NCBI RefSeq assembly: GCF_000383575.1
Contig: NZ_KB911579.1
Coordinates: 5,107,424-5,171,423 of the forward strand
Direction of reading: 5' to 3'
Source of the DNA: Salinispora oceanensis
Lineage (GTDB): Bacteria; Actinomycetota; Actinomycetes; Mycobacteriales; Micromonosporaceae
DNA length: 64,000 nt
Within the stretch, counting starts at the first letter, position 1, and every line of letters starts with the position of its first letter. A program made the position numbers and the translations under genes. The notes below the pieces were generated by a model. It was not told the origin of the DNA. It saw nothing but the letters and a program-made list of their open reading frames with translations, and did no database searches. Positions 26,814 to 35,737 of this stretch are shown one piece after another.

Positions 26814-27901
26814 CAGCGGAGCAGCAAGCCCTTCGGATGAGCGTCCGCGGTGTGCTGTCCCGGCACACCGTCGACCGGTCCATCGCCGAGCTGACCGAGT
26901 CAACCGCGGGAGACGACGCCAAGCTCTGGCAGATGCTGTGTGGCCAGATCGGCGTGGCGGGGCTCGCCGTACCCGAACGGTTCGGTGGGCTCGGTGCCGG
27001 GCTGGGCGAGGCCCACATCGTGCTGGACGAGTTGGGCCGTACCCTCACCCCCGCGCCGATGCTCGGCTGCGCGGTCCTCGCCAGCCAGGCCCTGCTGCAC
27101 AGCGGGGACGAGGCGGCCTGCCGCCGGATCCTGCCCGACCTGGTCGGCGGAGAACGGCTGGCCGCGCTCGCCTGGACCGACCAGCACGGTGACTGGGATC
27201 CACACCGGCCCGCGTTCACCGCGACGAACGGCGGCCGGCTCACCGGCGAGGCGCACTACGTGCTCGACGCCCCCTTGGCCGACGTGCTGCTGGTCGCCGC
27301 GAGCACCCCCGTGGGGGTCCGACTCTTCGAGGTGGATCCACACGCTGCCGGCGTTCGACGACGCCCGGTCACCACCGTGGACCTGACTCGCCGGCTGGGG
27401 GTGGTCGTGCTCGACGGGGCAACCGGTCGTCAGCTGGGCGAGGTGAACCCGCTGGAGCGGGTCCGGGACATCGCCTGCGTCGCGCTCAGCGCCGAGCAGG
27501 TCGGTGCGGCTACCCGGGCGGTGGAGCTGACCGTGGCGTACGCGCTGAGCCGGGTGCAGTTCGGCCGGCCGATCGGCGCCTTCCAGGCGATCGCGCACCG
27601 GTTGGCCGACCTGCACGTCGCGGTGGAGAGCGCTCGCTCCCTGTCGTACGCGGCGGTGTCGAGCCTCGACTCCGACGCACCCGACGCCCCCCTGCTCGCC
27701 GCCGGAGCCGCGGTCCACTGCGCCGAGGCGCTGGAGCAGGCCGCCGCGCAGATGATCCAGCTACACGGCGGCATCGGTATCACCTGGGAGCACGACGCGC
27801 ACCGCTACTTCAAACGGGCCCACGGGGCAGCTCACCTCTTCGGGCACCCGCGGGCACATCTCGCCCGGCTCGCGGAGGCGGTTATCGGCACTCAGTCGTG
27901 A
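26810..27901 (+). CDS. fadE33: FadE33-type acyl-CoA dehydrogenase subunit
   Basis: 363 residues, last gene of the operon, starting within the fadE32 stop (ATGA). Motifs are VPERFGGLGAGLGEAHIVLD, YALSRVQFGRPIGAFQAIA and LHGGIGITWEHDAHRYFKRA. It belongs with FadE32 in the late HIP pathway. Its 3' end overlaps the convergent iminopeptidase gene by 10 bases, leaving no room for a terminator. Confidence 0.87.
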   Translation: MTAEQQALRMSVRGVLSRHTVDRSIAELTESTAGDDAKLWQMLCGQIGVAGLAVPERFGGLGAGLGEAHIVLDELGRTLTPAPMLGCAVLASQALLHSGDEAACRRILPDLVGGERLAALAWTDQHGDWDPHRPAFTATNGGRLTGEAHYVLDAPLADVLLVAASTPVGVRLFEVDPHAAGVRRRPVTTVDLTRRLGVVVLDGATGRQLGEVNPLERVRDIACVALSAEQVGAATRAVELTVAYALSRVQFGRPIGAFQAIAHRLADLHVAVESARSLSYAAVSSLDSDAPDAPLLAAGAAVHCAEALEQAAAQMIQLHGGIGITWEHDAHRYFKRAHGAAHLFGHPRAHLARLAEAVIGTQS

Positions 27902-28857
27902 CCGGAGGCGCCGAAGCGGTCCAAGGCGCTGAGGACCGCGTCTCCGACACCGTGTCCGGCGCCGTGACCGGCCTCGTCAACCAACTTTAACCGCGCCGCG
28001 GGCCAGGCCCTGGACAGTTGCCACGGGACATCCACCGGGCTGCCCAGGTCGAGTCGGCCGTGAACCAGCACACCGGGAATTCCGGCGAGCCGGTGCGCAC
28101 CTGCCAGCAACTCGCCGTCGGCGAACCAACCGTCGTGTGCCCAGTAGTGGGTGACGAGGCGGGCGAAGGTCATCCGGAACGCCGGGTCCTCGAACCGGGG
28201 GTCGGGTCCACTGCCGGGTAGGTTCGAGACGAGGGCGTCCTCCCAGGCGCACCAGGCGCGGGCGGCACGGTCGCGTACCGTCTCGTCCGGATCGGCCAAC
28301 AGCCGGGCGTAGGCGGCGGGCAGGTTGCCGTCGCGTTCGGCGGCCGGTACCGCATCCAAGAACCTGTCCCACTGTTCGGGGAAGATCCGTCCGAGGTCGC
28401 GGGTGAGCCACCGATGCTCGGCCGGGGTGCTGGTGACGACGCTGAACAACACCATCTCGGTGACTCGGTCGGGGTGCCGCTGGGCGTAGCCAAGGCCGAG
28501 CGCGCTGCCCCACGATCCGCCGAGCAGCAGCCACCGGTCGATGTTCAGGTGTTCGCGCAGCTTTTCGATGTCGGCCAGCAGGTGCGGCATGGTGTTGGTG
28601 GACAGGTCGGTTCGCGCGTCGCCCGCGTCCGGTGTGCTGCGCCCGCACCCCCGCTGGTCGAACAGGACTATCCGGTAGACGGCCGGATCGAAGAACCGCC
28701 GCCAGCCGGCGCTGGCGCCGGAACCGGGGCCACCGTGCAACACCAGCGCCGGCTTCCCGAGTGGGTTGCCGCAGCTCTCCCAATAGACGAGGTGGCCGTC
28801 CCCGACATCGAGCAAGCCGGCCGCGAAGGGTTCGATCTCGGGATACAAACGCGTCAT
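27892..28857 (-). CDS. pip: Prolyl iminopeptidase, alpha/beta hydrolase S33
   Basis: 321 residues. It has the oxyanion motif LHGGPGSGAS, the family signature FDQRGCGRSTP, and the nucleophile elbow LLLGGSWGSALGLGYA. The DxxxP-like acid is in HGRLDLGSPVDVP and the His in DEAGHGAGH. It removes N-terminal proline from peptides in the cytoplasm. It has no evident link to sterols and no KstR or KstR2 box of its own, but it lies downstream of ltp2 on the same strand. Confidence 0.92.
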   Translation of the reverse strand: MTRLYPEIEPFAAGLLDVGDGHLVYWESCGNPLGKPALVLHGGPGSGASAGWRRFFDPAVYRIVLFDQRGCGRSTPDAGDARTDLSTNTMPHLLADIEKLREHLNIDRWLLLGGSWGSALGLGYAQRHPDRVTEMVLFSVVTSTPAEHRWLTRDLGRIFPEQWDRFLDAVPAAERDGNLPAAYARLLADPDETVRDRAARAWCAWEDALVSNLPGSGPDPRFEDPAFRMTFARLVTHYWAHDGWFADGELLAGAHRLAGIPGVLVHGRLDLGSPVDVPWQLSRAWPAARLKLVDEAGHGAGHGVGDAVLSALDRFGASGHD

Positions 28858-28922
28858 CCGCGTGATTCAACCAGTTGAGCTCCGACCGCGCTCGGGCCCA
28901 ACCGCAGCCGGAGCCGGAGGGG

Positions 28923-30110
28923 TCAGGGCCCGACAGCGCCGGGGTCCGCCGGCCCGAGCAGGAGGCCGCTGGTCGGTACGCCGGTGCCGGCGGTCACCAA
29001 CACCGGGCCAGCCCCGGCGACCTGGTTGACCGAACTTCCCCGGACCTGCCGGACCGCCTCCACGATGCCGTTCATCCCATGGATGTAGGCCTCCCCGAGC
29101 TGCCCACCGTGCGGGTTGACCGGGAGCCGACCGCCCAGTTCGATCGCGCCGTCGGCGATGAAGTGCCGTGCCTCGCCCGGCGGGCAGAACCCCAATTCCT
29201 CCAACTGCATCAGGACGTACGGGGTGAAGTGGTCATACAGCACCGCGACCCGCACCTCCTCGGGGACGAGACCGGACTGCTCCCAGAGTTGCCGCCCAAC
29301 CACGCCGAGCTCCGGTAGCCCGGTCAGGTTGTCGCGGTAGTAGCTGGTCATGATGTACTGATCCGCGCCACTGCCCTGCGCGGCAGCGGTAATCACCGCG
29401 GGGGGCTGCCGTAGGTCGGCGGCCTGCTCGACGCCGGCCACCACCACGGCGACCGCTCCATCGCTCTCCTGGCAGCAGTCCAGGAGCCGAAGCGGTTCGG
29501 CGATCCACCGGGACGCCTGGTGGTCGGCGAGGGTGATCGGTCGTTCGAAGAACCAGGCTCGCGGGTTGGTCGCGGCATGCCGGCGCGCGGCCACCGCCAC
29601 CCGGCCGAAGTCCTCCCCGGTGGCCCCGAAGACGTGCTGGTAGCGCCGGGCGACCATGGCCACGGTAGCGGCCGGGGTACCCAACCCCATCGGGTAGTGC
29701 CAGCCATTGTCGACGCCGGAGCTGGTCGGTGCGCTCGAGACGTCCCGAGACACCCGGCCGAAACGGCGGCCGGAGCGCTCGTTGAGCGCGCGGTAACACA
29801 CCACGACCCGCGCCACCCCGGCGCTGATCGCCAGGGCCGCCTGCTGCACCGTGGCGCAGGCGGCGCCGCCGCCGTAGCCGACCTGACTGAAGAAGCGGAG
29901 CTCCCCGGCACCGATCTCCCGGGCCAGGGCGATCTCGGCGGTGCTGTCCATGGAGAAGGTCACCAGACCGTCGACATCGGCCGGCGCCAGCCCGGCGTCA
30001 GCGAGTGCGGCACGGACCGCCTCCACCGCCAGTTGGAGCTCGCTGCGGCCGGAGTTCTTCGAAAACTCCGTCTCACCGACCCCGACGATCGCCGCTCTTC
30101 CCGAGATCAC
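28923..30110 (-). CDS. ltp2: Ltp2, steroid side-chain retro-aldolase
   Basis: 395 residues of the thiolase-like SCP2 family. Signatures are AIVGVGETEFSKNSGRS, VGYGGGAACATVQQAA, CCQESDGAVAVVV and the C-terminal NPHGGQLGEAYIHGMNG. Ltp2 with the ChsH2 DUF35 domain cleaves 17-hydroxy-3-oxo-4-pregnene-20-carboxyl-CoA to androstenedione and propionyl-CoA. It starts within the chsH1 stop (ATGA). Confidence 0.92.
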   Translation of the reverse strand: MISGRAAIVGVGETEFSKNSGRSELQLAVEAVRAALADAGLAPADVDGLVTFSMDSTAEIALAREIGAGELRFFSQVGYGGGAACATVQQAALAISAGVARVVVCYRALNERSGRRFGRVSRDVSSAPTSSGVDNGWHYPMGLGTPAATVAMVARRYQHVFGATGEDFGRVAVAARRHAATNPRAWFFERPITLADHQASRWIAEPLRLLDCCQESDGAVAVVVAGVEQAADLRQPPAVITAAAQGSGADQYIMTSYYRDNLTGLPELGVVGRQLWEQSGLVPEEVRVAVLYDHFTPYVLMQLEELGFCPPGEARHFIADGAIELGGRLPVNPHGGQLGEAYIHGMNGIVEAVRQVRGSSVNQVAGAGPVLVTAGTGVPTSGLLLGPADPGAVGP

Positions 30111-30496
30111 GGAAGCCTCCCGACCTCAACCTGCCCGGTGACGTGATCGCCCCCGGTAACCCGCCCCACCACGGCCACCACACACCCCGCTGCCGACACC
30201 TGCGTCACCTGACCGGTCAGGACGAGCGTGTCGTACGCGTAGCAAGGCGCCCCGAGCCGGATTGCGACGCGGTGCACCATCGCGGTCGCTCCCGCCCAGT
30301 CGGTCACGTACCGCTGCACCAGTCCGGTCGTGGTCAGAATGTTGAGGAAAATGTCCTTCGAGCCCCGCCGAACGGCCTGGTCCCGATCATGGTGCACATC
30401 CTGGAAGTCCCGGGTGGCCACGGCGGTGCTGACCACGAAGGTCGGGGTGACCGGGATCCGCAGTTCCGGCAGGACGACGCCGACCGCCACGTTCAT
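30107..30496 (-). CDS. chsH1: ChsH1, small MaoC-like hydratase subunit
   Basis: 129 residues, the same length as Rv3541c. The hot-dog hydratase motif is visible as RDFQDVHHDRDQAVRRGSKD with the catalytic Asp and His. ChsH1-ChsH2 hydrate the pregnane side-chain enoyl-CoA before Ltp2 cleavage. ATG 30496 overlaps the chsH2 stop (ATGA); upstream in-frame ATG 30511 is less likely. Confidence 0.92.
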   Translation of the reverse strand: MNVAVGVVLPELRIPVTPTFVVSTAVATRDFQDVHHDRDQAVRRGSKDIFLNILTTTGLVQRYVTDWAGATAMVHRVAIRLGAPCYAYDTLVLTGQVTQVSAAGCVVAVVGRVTGGDHVTGQVEVGRLP

Positions 30497-31491
30497 GGCA
30501 GCAGCCGCCATGCCGGCAGGGTCAGCTCGGCGTCCACCGGTACGAAGTCGACCCGGACCGCGGCGCCGATCCGCACCTGCGCCGGATCTGCGCCGAGCAA
30601 CTCGCCCACCATCCGTACCCCTTCGGTCAACTCCACCAGAACAACCACGATCGGCAACCGCCGCCCCGGCACCGGCGGGTGGCGGTGCACCACGAAGCTG
30701 AAGATCTCACCCGTACCGCGGGCGACCAGGTGGTCCTGGCGGTCGGCGCCGCACTGTCGGCAGGCCGGCCCCGGCGGATGTCGCAGCTGACCACAACCGC
30801 CGCACCGCTGGATGCGCAGCTCGCCGGCGGCGGTGCCGGCCCAGAAGAAGGCGGTGTCCCGGGTGACGACCGGCCGGAGCACGTCAGCCGCCGCCGGGGC
30901 GGGCGGCTGCTCGGACGTCGCCGCCGGAGCCGGCTCGGACACGGCCGCCCGAGCCGGGGCCCGCTCGGGGGTCGCCGCCGGAGCCGGCTCGGATGCCGGA
31001 GTGGCCGCGGTGGAGTCCGGCGGCCGGAACTTGAGCACCCGGAAGGTCATCGACGCCACGGCCTCCGCACCGACATACCAGGTGCTGTCGGTGGTGACAA
31101 ACCAGCCCTCGCCGAGCGCCGTACGTTTCGGTCCGCTCACGTCTACCAGCCGGCTGCGCACCTCAACCCGTTCGCCGTCGCGCAGATACCGGTGGTACGT
31201 CTGCTCGCAGTTCGTCGCCACCACCGAGGTGAACCCGGCCTGGTCGAGTACGGCGGACATGGCCGACAGCGGATCGGCGGGATCCGCGACCGGATGCAGG
31301 CCGCGCATCGTCCACACCTGCGTCATCGCTGGTGGTGCCAGACCGTCCTGCTCGTAGCGGGGATTGCGGTCGCCGATCGCCTCCAGCCAGTTCCGGATCA
31401 TCGGTAGGTTGACCGGGTCGCGTGCCGGCCGGGCCGGCCCCGCACCGGCGGCCCGGATCCGCTCCACGGCGGCGTTGACAGTGTCCTCCAT
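30493..31491 (-). CDS. chsH2: ChsH2, MaoC-like plus DUF35 bifunctional subunit
   Basis: 332 residues. Residues 1-165 form a MaoC-like domain. A low-complexity Pro/Ala/Glu linker with repeated SEPAPAAT units (about 168-205) follows. Residues 210-332 form a DUF35 domain whose zinc ribbon is CGGCGQ...CRQCG. The DUF35 half is the Ltp2 partner. The linker is longer than in Rv3542c (311 residues), explaining the size. ATG 31491 has AGGGAGGA upstream. It lies 41 nt downstream of fadE34. Confidence 0.92.
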   Translation of the reverse strand: MEDTVNAAVERIRAAGAGPARPARDPVNLPMIRNWLEAIGDRNPRYEQDGLAPPAMTQVWTMRGLHPVADPADPLSAMSAVLDQAGFTSVVATNCEQTYHRYLRDGERVEVRSRLVDVSGPKRTALGEGWFVTTDSTWYVGAEAVASMTFRVLKFRPPDSTAATPASEPAPAATPERAPARAAVSEPAPAATSEQPPAPAAADVLRPVVTRDTAFFWAGTAAGELRIQRCGGCGQLRHPPGPACRQCGADRQDHLVARGTGEIFSFVVHRHPPVPGRRLPIVVVLVELTEGVRMVGELLGADPAQVRIGAAVRVDFVPVDAELTLPAWRLLP

Positions 31492-31532
31492 CGGTTCCTC
31501 CCTCCTCCCCCGGCGACCGACCTGATCCACAG

Positions 31533-33782
31533 TCAGCCCGTGGTTGCCCGGGGCAGACCGAGAACCCGTTCGGCCACCAGGGAGAGCAGGATCTGGGTGG
31601 TTCCACCGGCGATACTGAGGCATCGGGTGAGGAGGAAGTGGTGGACTGGCTCCGCACTCGCGCCATCGGCCGCCGCACCGTCCGGACCGCAGAGCGTCAG
31701 CGCCGTCTCGGCCACCGCCTGTCGATGGCTGACCCCAATCAACTTGGCCACCGCGGACTCTGGCCCACCTCCTCCAGCACTGAGCTGCCGTAGCGTGGCC
31801 CGGCACTCCACCAGGGAGACCGCGAGACCGTCCGCGATGTGGCCACCCAGGCGCTCCCGCATCCCCGGCTCACTGGCGACTCCACCCGCCCCCACCATCC
31901 GGACCAGTCGGTCCACGTCGGCACCGAATCCGGGGCCACGCCCCATCGCGACCCGCTCGTAGGAGAGCGTCGCCCGGGCCAGCCGCCAGCCCTGTCCTGG
32001 TTCGCCCACCACACCCTCGTCGGGGACGAAGACGTCGTCCAGGAAGACCTCATTGAAGACCGACCGCCCGGTGATCTCGCGCAGCGGGCGAATCTTGATG
32101 CCGGGGCTGCGCATGTCGACCAGGAAGTAGGTCAGCCCACGATGCTTGCTCGCCGTGGGATCGGTACGGGCCAGGCAGATCGCCCAGTCCGCCTCGGCCG
32201 CCAGCGACGTCCAGACCTTTTGGCCGGACAACCGCCAACCACCCGGCACCCGGTTCGCCCGGGTGCGCAGCGAGGCCAGGTCCGAACCGGCCTCCGGCTC
32301 GCTGAAGAGCTGACACCAGGTGAGCTCGCCACGCAGGGACGGGCCGGCGAATCGATCCCGCTGGGCGGCACTGCCGTAGCGCAGAATCGTGGGGACGGCC
32401 CAGCCGGCGATCGCCAGGTCTGGGCGGATGATGCCGACCCGGTCCAGTTCCTCGTCGATGAGGAGTTGCCGGGCGGGTGCGGCGTCGAGCCCGTACGGCG
32501 CGGGCCAGTGTGGTGCGAGGTATCCGCCGTCCGCCAGCCGGGCCCGGCGCTCGGCCTCGGGAAGCTGTGCGATCGCCCGGAGCTCGGCTCGTACCGCCAA
32601 CCGGTCGGCGGAGTCGGCGTCACTCTCCGCTCCGGACGGCGGCAGTGCCGCTTCCGTCACGGCCCGGTACTCGTCGCCGACCGCCCACACGTGCCGACGC
32701 GCCCCGGCCAACGTCAGCTCCGCGCAACGCTGCCGCCATCGGGCACCGCCGCCGAGCAACTGCCGTAGGGCTAGTGCTCGACGAAGGTAGAGGTGGGCGT
32801 CGTGCTCCCAGGTGAACCCGATCCCGCCAAGCACCTGAATACAGTCTTTGGCGTTGTCCACCGCCGCGTCCAGGGCGATCGCGGCGGCGGTGGCGGCGGC
32901 CAGGGGGAGCTCCTCCGGCGCCTGGTCGTAGGCGCGGGCCGCGTCCCAGGCCACCGCGTTGGCCCGCTCCGCCCGGCAGAGCATCCCGGCGCAGAGGTGC
33001 CCGACCGCCTGGAACGACCCGATCGCCTGGTCGAACTGGCGCCGTACCTTGGCATGCTCGGTGGCGGTCCGCAGGCACCAGGAGGCCACCGCTGCCGCCT
33101 CGACCGCGGCCAGCAGCGCCGCGCAGTCGCGGAGTCGGTCCGGCCCGGGTGTGGGCAGGAGCTGATCGGGCTCAACGAGCACTTCCGCCAACCGCACGTC
33201 GGCCAGAGGCCGGGAGAAGTCCACCGGCGTACGTGCGGTGAGGTGGACCCCCGGGTGCTCCGGATCGAGCACGAACGACAATGTTTCGGTTTCGGTGCCA
33301 GCGGTCAACATCAGGTGGGTGGCGCTCCCCGCACCGAGTACGGCGTTGACCTGCCCGGTCACCCGGTAGGCTCCCCCGGCGACCGGCACGGCCGTCAACG
33401 CTCCTGGAGCGAGCGCCACCCCGACCGAGATCTTGCCGGCCGCAAGGTCCGGCAGCAGGCTCTTCGCGACGGGTGCCGGCCCGGTGGACGCGAGTGTCAG
33501 GGCCGCGAGCAGGGTGGGCATGACCGGGCCGGGGACCAGGGCGACGGTGAGCTGTTCCAGCACGGCGGCCAGCTCGCCGGCCCGGCCACCATCACCACCG
33601 AGCTGCTCCGGCACGGCCAGGGCGAAGCAGCCAAGGCCGGTGAGGCCGGCCCAGTGCCGATCGGCCTCTGCGGACGGGCCGTTCTCCAGCGCCCGTACGG
33701 TGGCCAGGACATTGGCTCGGGCAGCCCACTGCCGGATCGCGTCCTGGAGCGCCAACTGGTCGGTGGTCATCGCGATCGGCAT
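31533..33782 (-). CDS. fadE34: FadE34 (ChsE3)-like fused acyl-CoA dehydrogenase
   Basis: 749 residues: two acyl-CoA dehydrogenase domains in tandem. Residues 1-370 are the degenerate partner-type domain (VLGGIGFTWEHDAHLYLRRA). Residues 395-749 are the active-type domain (CQLFSEPEAGSDLASLRTRA, LSGQKVWTSLAAEADWAIC, SIAGGTTQILLSLVAERVLG). FadE34 (Rv3573c) dehydrogenates the C5 side chain and lies beside kstR, as here. In this window, however, it also heads the chsH2-chsH1-ltp2 operon, where mycobacteria have fadE28-fadE29. GGGAGGG lies 4 nt before ATG 33782. ATG 33770 is an alternative start. Confidence 0.9.
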   Translation of the reverse strand: MPIAMTTDQLALQDAIRQWAARANVLATVRALENGPSAEADRHWAGLTGLGCFALAVPEQLGGDGGRAGELAAVLEQLTVALVPGPVMPTLLAALTLASTGPAPVAKSLLPDLAAGKISVGVALAPGALTAVPVAGGAYRVTGQVNAVLGAGSATHLMLTAGTETETLSFVLDPEHPGVHLTARTPVDFSRPLADVRLAEVLVEPDQLLPTPGPDRLRDCAALLAAVEAAAVASWCLRTATEHAKVRRQFDQAIGSFQAVGHLCAGMLCRAERANAVAWDAARAYDQAPEELPLAAATAAAIALDAAVDNAKDCIQVLGGIGFTWEHDAHLYLRRALALRQLLGGGARWRQRCAELTLAGARRHVWAVGDEYRAVTEAALPPSGAESDADSADRLAVRAELRAIAQLPEAERRARLADGGYLAPHWPAPYGLDAAPARQLLIDEELDRVGIIRPDLAIAGWAVPTILRYGSAAQRDRFAGPSLRGELTWCQLFSEPEAGSDLASLRTRANRVPGGWRLSGQKVWTSLAAEADWAICLARTDPTASKHRGLTYFLVDMRSPGIKIRPLREITGRSVFNEVFLDDVFVPDEGVVGEPGQGWRLARATLSYERVAMGRGPGFGADVDRLVRMVGAGGVASEPGMRERLGGHIADGLAVSLVECRATLRQLSAGGGGPESAVAKLIGVSHRQAVAETALTLCGPDGAAADGASAEPVHHFLLTRCLSIAGGTTQILLSLVAERVLGLPRATTG

Positions 33783-33814
33783 CGACCCTCCCTACTCCAC
33801 ACATCTCACGCCAG

Positions 33815-33828
33815 TAGAACATGTTCTA
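33815..33828. promoter_or_regulatory. KstR-type operator (TAGAACATGTTCTA), perfect palindrome
   Basis: It sits between fadE34 and kstR, so KstR would control both. The kstR -10 element TAGACT is further downstream at 33874-33879. Confidence 0.93.
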
Positions 33829-33927
33829 CCGCCTGCCGCTAGCCACCCCGAGCGCACGGCACCCGCCCGTTGCTAGACTTGGGATGGCATGGCCGCTGCC
33901 GATTCGACCAAGATCACGGAAGGCAAG

Positions 33928-34548
33928 ATGGTGGCGTCGAGAACACATACCAGAAGCCCGGGCGCGGGCAGCCTCACCGACGCCGAGCAGGGGTCGGCGG
34001 CGCAGCGGGAACGCCGACGGCGCATCCTGGACGCCACCCTCGTCCTGGCCTCCAGGGGTGGATACGACGCGGTGCAGATGCGCACCGTCGCCGAGCACGC
34101 GAACGTCGCCCTCGGCACGTTGTACCGCTACTTCCCCTCCAAAATCCACCTACTGGTTTCCGCCCTGGCCCGAGAGTTCGAGCGGACGCAGGACCGGCTC
34201 CGTCGCACGGCCATTCCGGGCGAGACGGCACACGAGCGGACCGCGTTCGTCCTCGGCCGGGTCACTCGCGCCATGCAGCGCGACCCGATGCTCACCGAAG
34301 CGATGACCCGGGCGTTCATGTTCGCCGACCCGACCGCCGCCACCGAGGTCAACGCCGTCGCCCGACTCATGGAAGACATGTTCATCCTGGCGATGCGGGA
34401 CGGCAAGCCATCAGCGGACGACCGGGCCAAGGCCCGCGTCATCGGTGATGTCTGGCTCTCCAGCCTGGTCGCCTGGGTCACCCGGCGTGCCTCGGCAAAC
34501 GACGTGCACGAGCACCTCGAACTCGCCGCCCGCCTGTTGTTGCGCTGA
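33928..34548 (+). CDS. kstR: KstR, TetR-family repressor of the sterol regulon
   Basis: 206 residues from the preferred start. The helix-turn-helix RGGYDAVQMRTVAEHANVAL and GTLYRYFPSKIHLLVSAL are almost word for word those of mycobacterial KstR (Rv3574). The ligand domain also matches (AMQRDPMLTEAMTRAFMFAD, VIGDVWLSSLVAWVTRRAS). KstR is released by 3-oxo-sterol CoA thioesters. ATG 33928 has GGAAGG 4 nt upstream. ATG 33889, 10 nt after a TAGACT -10, would add 13 residues on a nearly leaderless mRNA. Confidence 0.95.
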   Translation: MVASRTHTRSPGAGSLTDAEQGSAAQRERRRRILDATLVLASRGGYDAVQMRTVAEHANVALGTLYRYFPSKIHLLVSALAREFERTQDRLRRTAIPGETAHERTAFVLGRVTRAMQRDPMLTEAMTRAFMFADPTAATEVNAVARLMEDMFILAMRDGKPSADDRAKARVIGDVWLSSLVAWVTRRASANDVHEHLELAARLLLR

Positions 34549-34604
34549 CGGACAGGGCGACACAGCTGGGGCGGCCCGCCGCCACCGGGCTGCGAACGAC
34601 ACCG

Positions 34605-34632
34605 GCCCCCGGTCCACCAGACGACCGGGGGC
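34605..34632 (+). terminator. Terminator after kstR
   Basis: GCCCCCGGTC (34605-34614) pairs perfectly with GACCGGGGGC (34623-34632) across an 8-nt loop. It is followed by a short T-rich stretch (TGATTCTT). Confidence 0.8.
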
Positions 34633-34657
34633 TGATTCTTAGCAATCGATAGATACT

Positions 34658-34668
34658 CACCTTAGGTG
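34658..34668. promoter_or_regulatory. Inverted repeat CACCT-T-AGGTG next to a TAGATA -10-like element
   Basis: It is a perfect 5-bp pair with one central base, just downstream of TAGATA (34650-34655). It is about 115 nt upstream of the 40-residue ORF, in an AT-rich island. It could be an operator for the unknown gene pair that follows. Confidence 0.35.
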
Positions 34669-34783
34669 GTGGCGCAGTCACCCAGCTTGTCCTACGGTGC
34701 TGGGGCGAAGGTCGGCGGCGCACCACGGGGCTCCACGGGGCCAGAATCCCGGCTGGGTCAACGATGTGGCGTAGGAGGGAACC

Positions 34784-34906
34784 ATGACGCGATCGTTGCC
34801 CACGACGGCGATCCCGTTGTTCTCGTCCGCGACGCCGCCGTTGACCGGAGCGCCGGGCGGGCTGAGCTCTCCGCTGGTGGGCCTGCCGCGTCGGATCCGC
34901 TGGTAG
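34784..34906 (+). CDS. 40-residue Ser/Thr/Pro-rich ORF of unknown function
   Basis: GGAGGG lies 4 nt upstream of ATG 34784. The product starts MTRSLPTTAIPLFSSATPP, is rich in Pro, Ser, Thr, Leu and Gly, and ends with the basic RRIRW. There are no Cys or His residues. It ends 62 nt before the 246-residue unknown protein and would be cotranscribed with it. A regulatory leader, small protein or peptide precursor are all possible. Confidence 0.45.
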   Translation: MTRSLPTTAIPLFSSATPPLTGAPGGLSSPLVGLPRRIRW

Positions 34907-34968
34907 GAAGCCGGTCTTGGCGTTGCCGATGCAGGGTATCCGCCGGGAAGGACAGGAGAGCACCCACG

Positions 34969-35709
34969 ATGACCTATCAGCACGACCGGGACCTGCATCT
35001 CACCCACAGCCCGGAGCGGGGCTACTGGCACTTCATGCTCTACATCGAACCGCCGGCCTACACCGGCGGCGCCATCAACGCCGGCCGGCAGCTCGACACC
35101 TACGCCAGCCGATACGCGGCCGAGTGGCGGGATCGACTCACGCCCTGCACCCCAGACGCCCTTCACGTCACCCTCGTCGCCCCGGACGAGGCACCCCAGC
35201 TCTGGCACCCCTGCGTCTACGACGACCCCGACTCTCCCTCCGCGGTCGCCGGTGACGGCTGCCTCTGCTGGCGCGCCTTCCGTGATCCGATCACCTGGCT
35301 GCCCGTCGCCGTGCACCACTATCGGACCGTCACCGGCAACCACGAGCACTGGGAACATCACACCTACGCCCCCCTCGCCCTTCCCGACGGGGAGCAGCTG
35401 GCCGCCCTGATCATCGACCGCGAGGCCGACATGGTCTGGGCCCGCACCGACCGCGGCACCCTGCACATCCTGCCCGAGAAGCAGACCGCCGGCTACAGCA
35501 CCGGCTACCCGGGCAGCGGGCCGGCCGAACTCGCCAGGATGATCGAGAAGATCGTCGCCTCCGACGGCTACGACGTGACCCCGGGCACGCCCAACCAACA
35601 ACCGGCCGAGACCGTTTTCGGCTGGGCCAGCAGCCACGCTGCCGCCCACACTCAGGAGCTCACCCTTCAGCAGCTCATGCTCCTCTGCCGCACCGGCGTC
35701 GTGGCCTAG
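34969..35709 (+). CDS. Protein of unknown function, 246 residues, Trp/His-rich
   Basis: ATG 34969 has GGACAGGAGAG upstream. The product is soluble, with no membrane segment or signal. It is rich in Trp, His and Tyr in its first two thirds (YWHFMLYIEPPAYTGGA, HVTLVAPDEAPQLWHPC, VHHYRTVTGNHEHWEHHTY) and has paired Cys at DGCLCWR. The last third is helical and Gln-rich. I recognise no domain. It lies between kstR and a thioesterase, and has no KstR or KstR2 box. The coding character is good: long, compositionally normal, with a clear ribosome site. Confidence 0.75.
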   Translation: MTYQHDRDLHLTHSPERGYWHFMLYIEPPAYTGGAINAGRQLDTYASRYAAEWRDRLTPCTPDALHVTLVAPDEAPQLWHPCVYDDPDSPSAVAGDGCLCWRAFRDPITWLPVAVHHYRTVTGNHEHWEHHTYAPLALPDGEQLAALIIDREADMVWARTDRGTLHILPEKQTAGYSTGYPGSGPAELARMIEKIVASDGYDVTPGTPNQQPAETVFGWASSHAAAHTQELTLQQLMLLCRTGVVA

Positions 35710-35737
35710 CCAGCACGCCGAGGCTGGCTCCGCCAGC

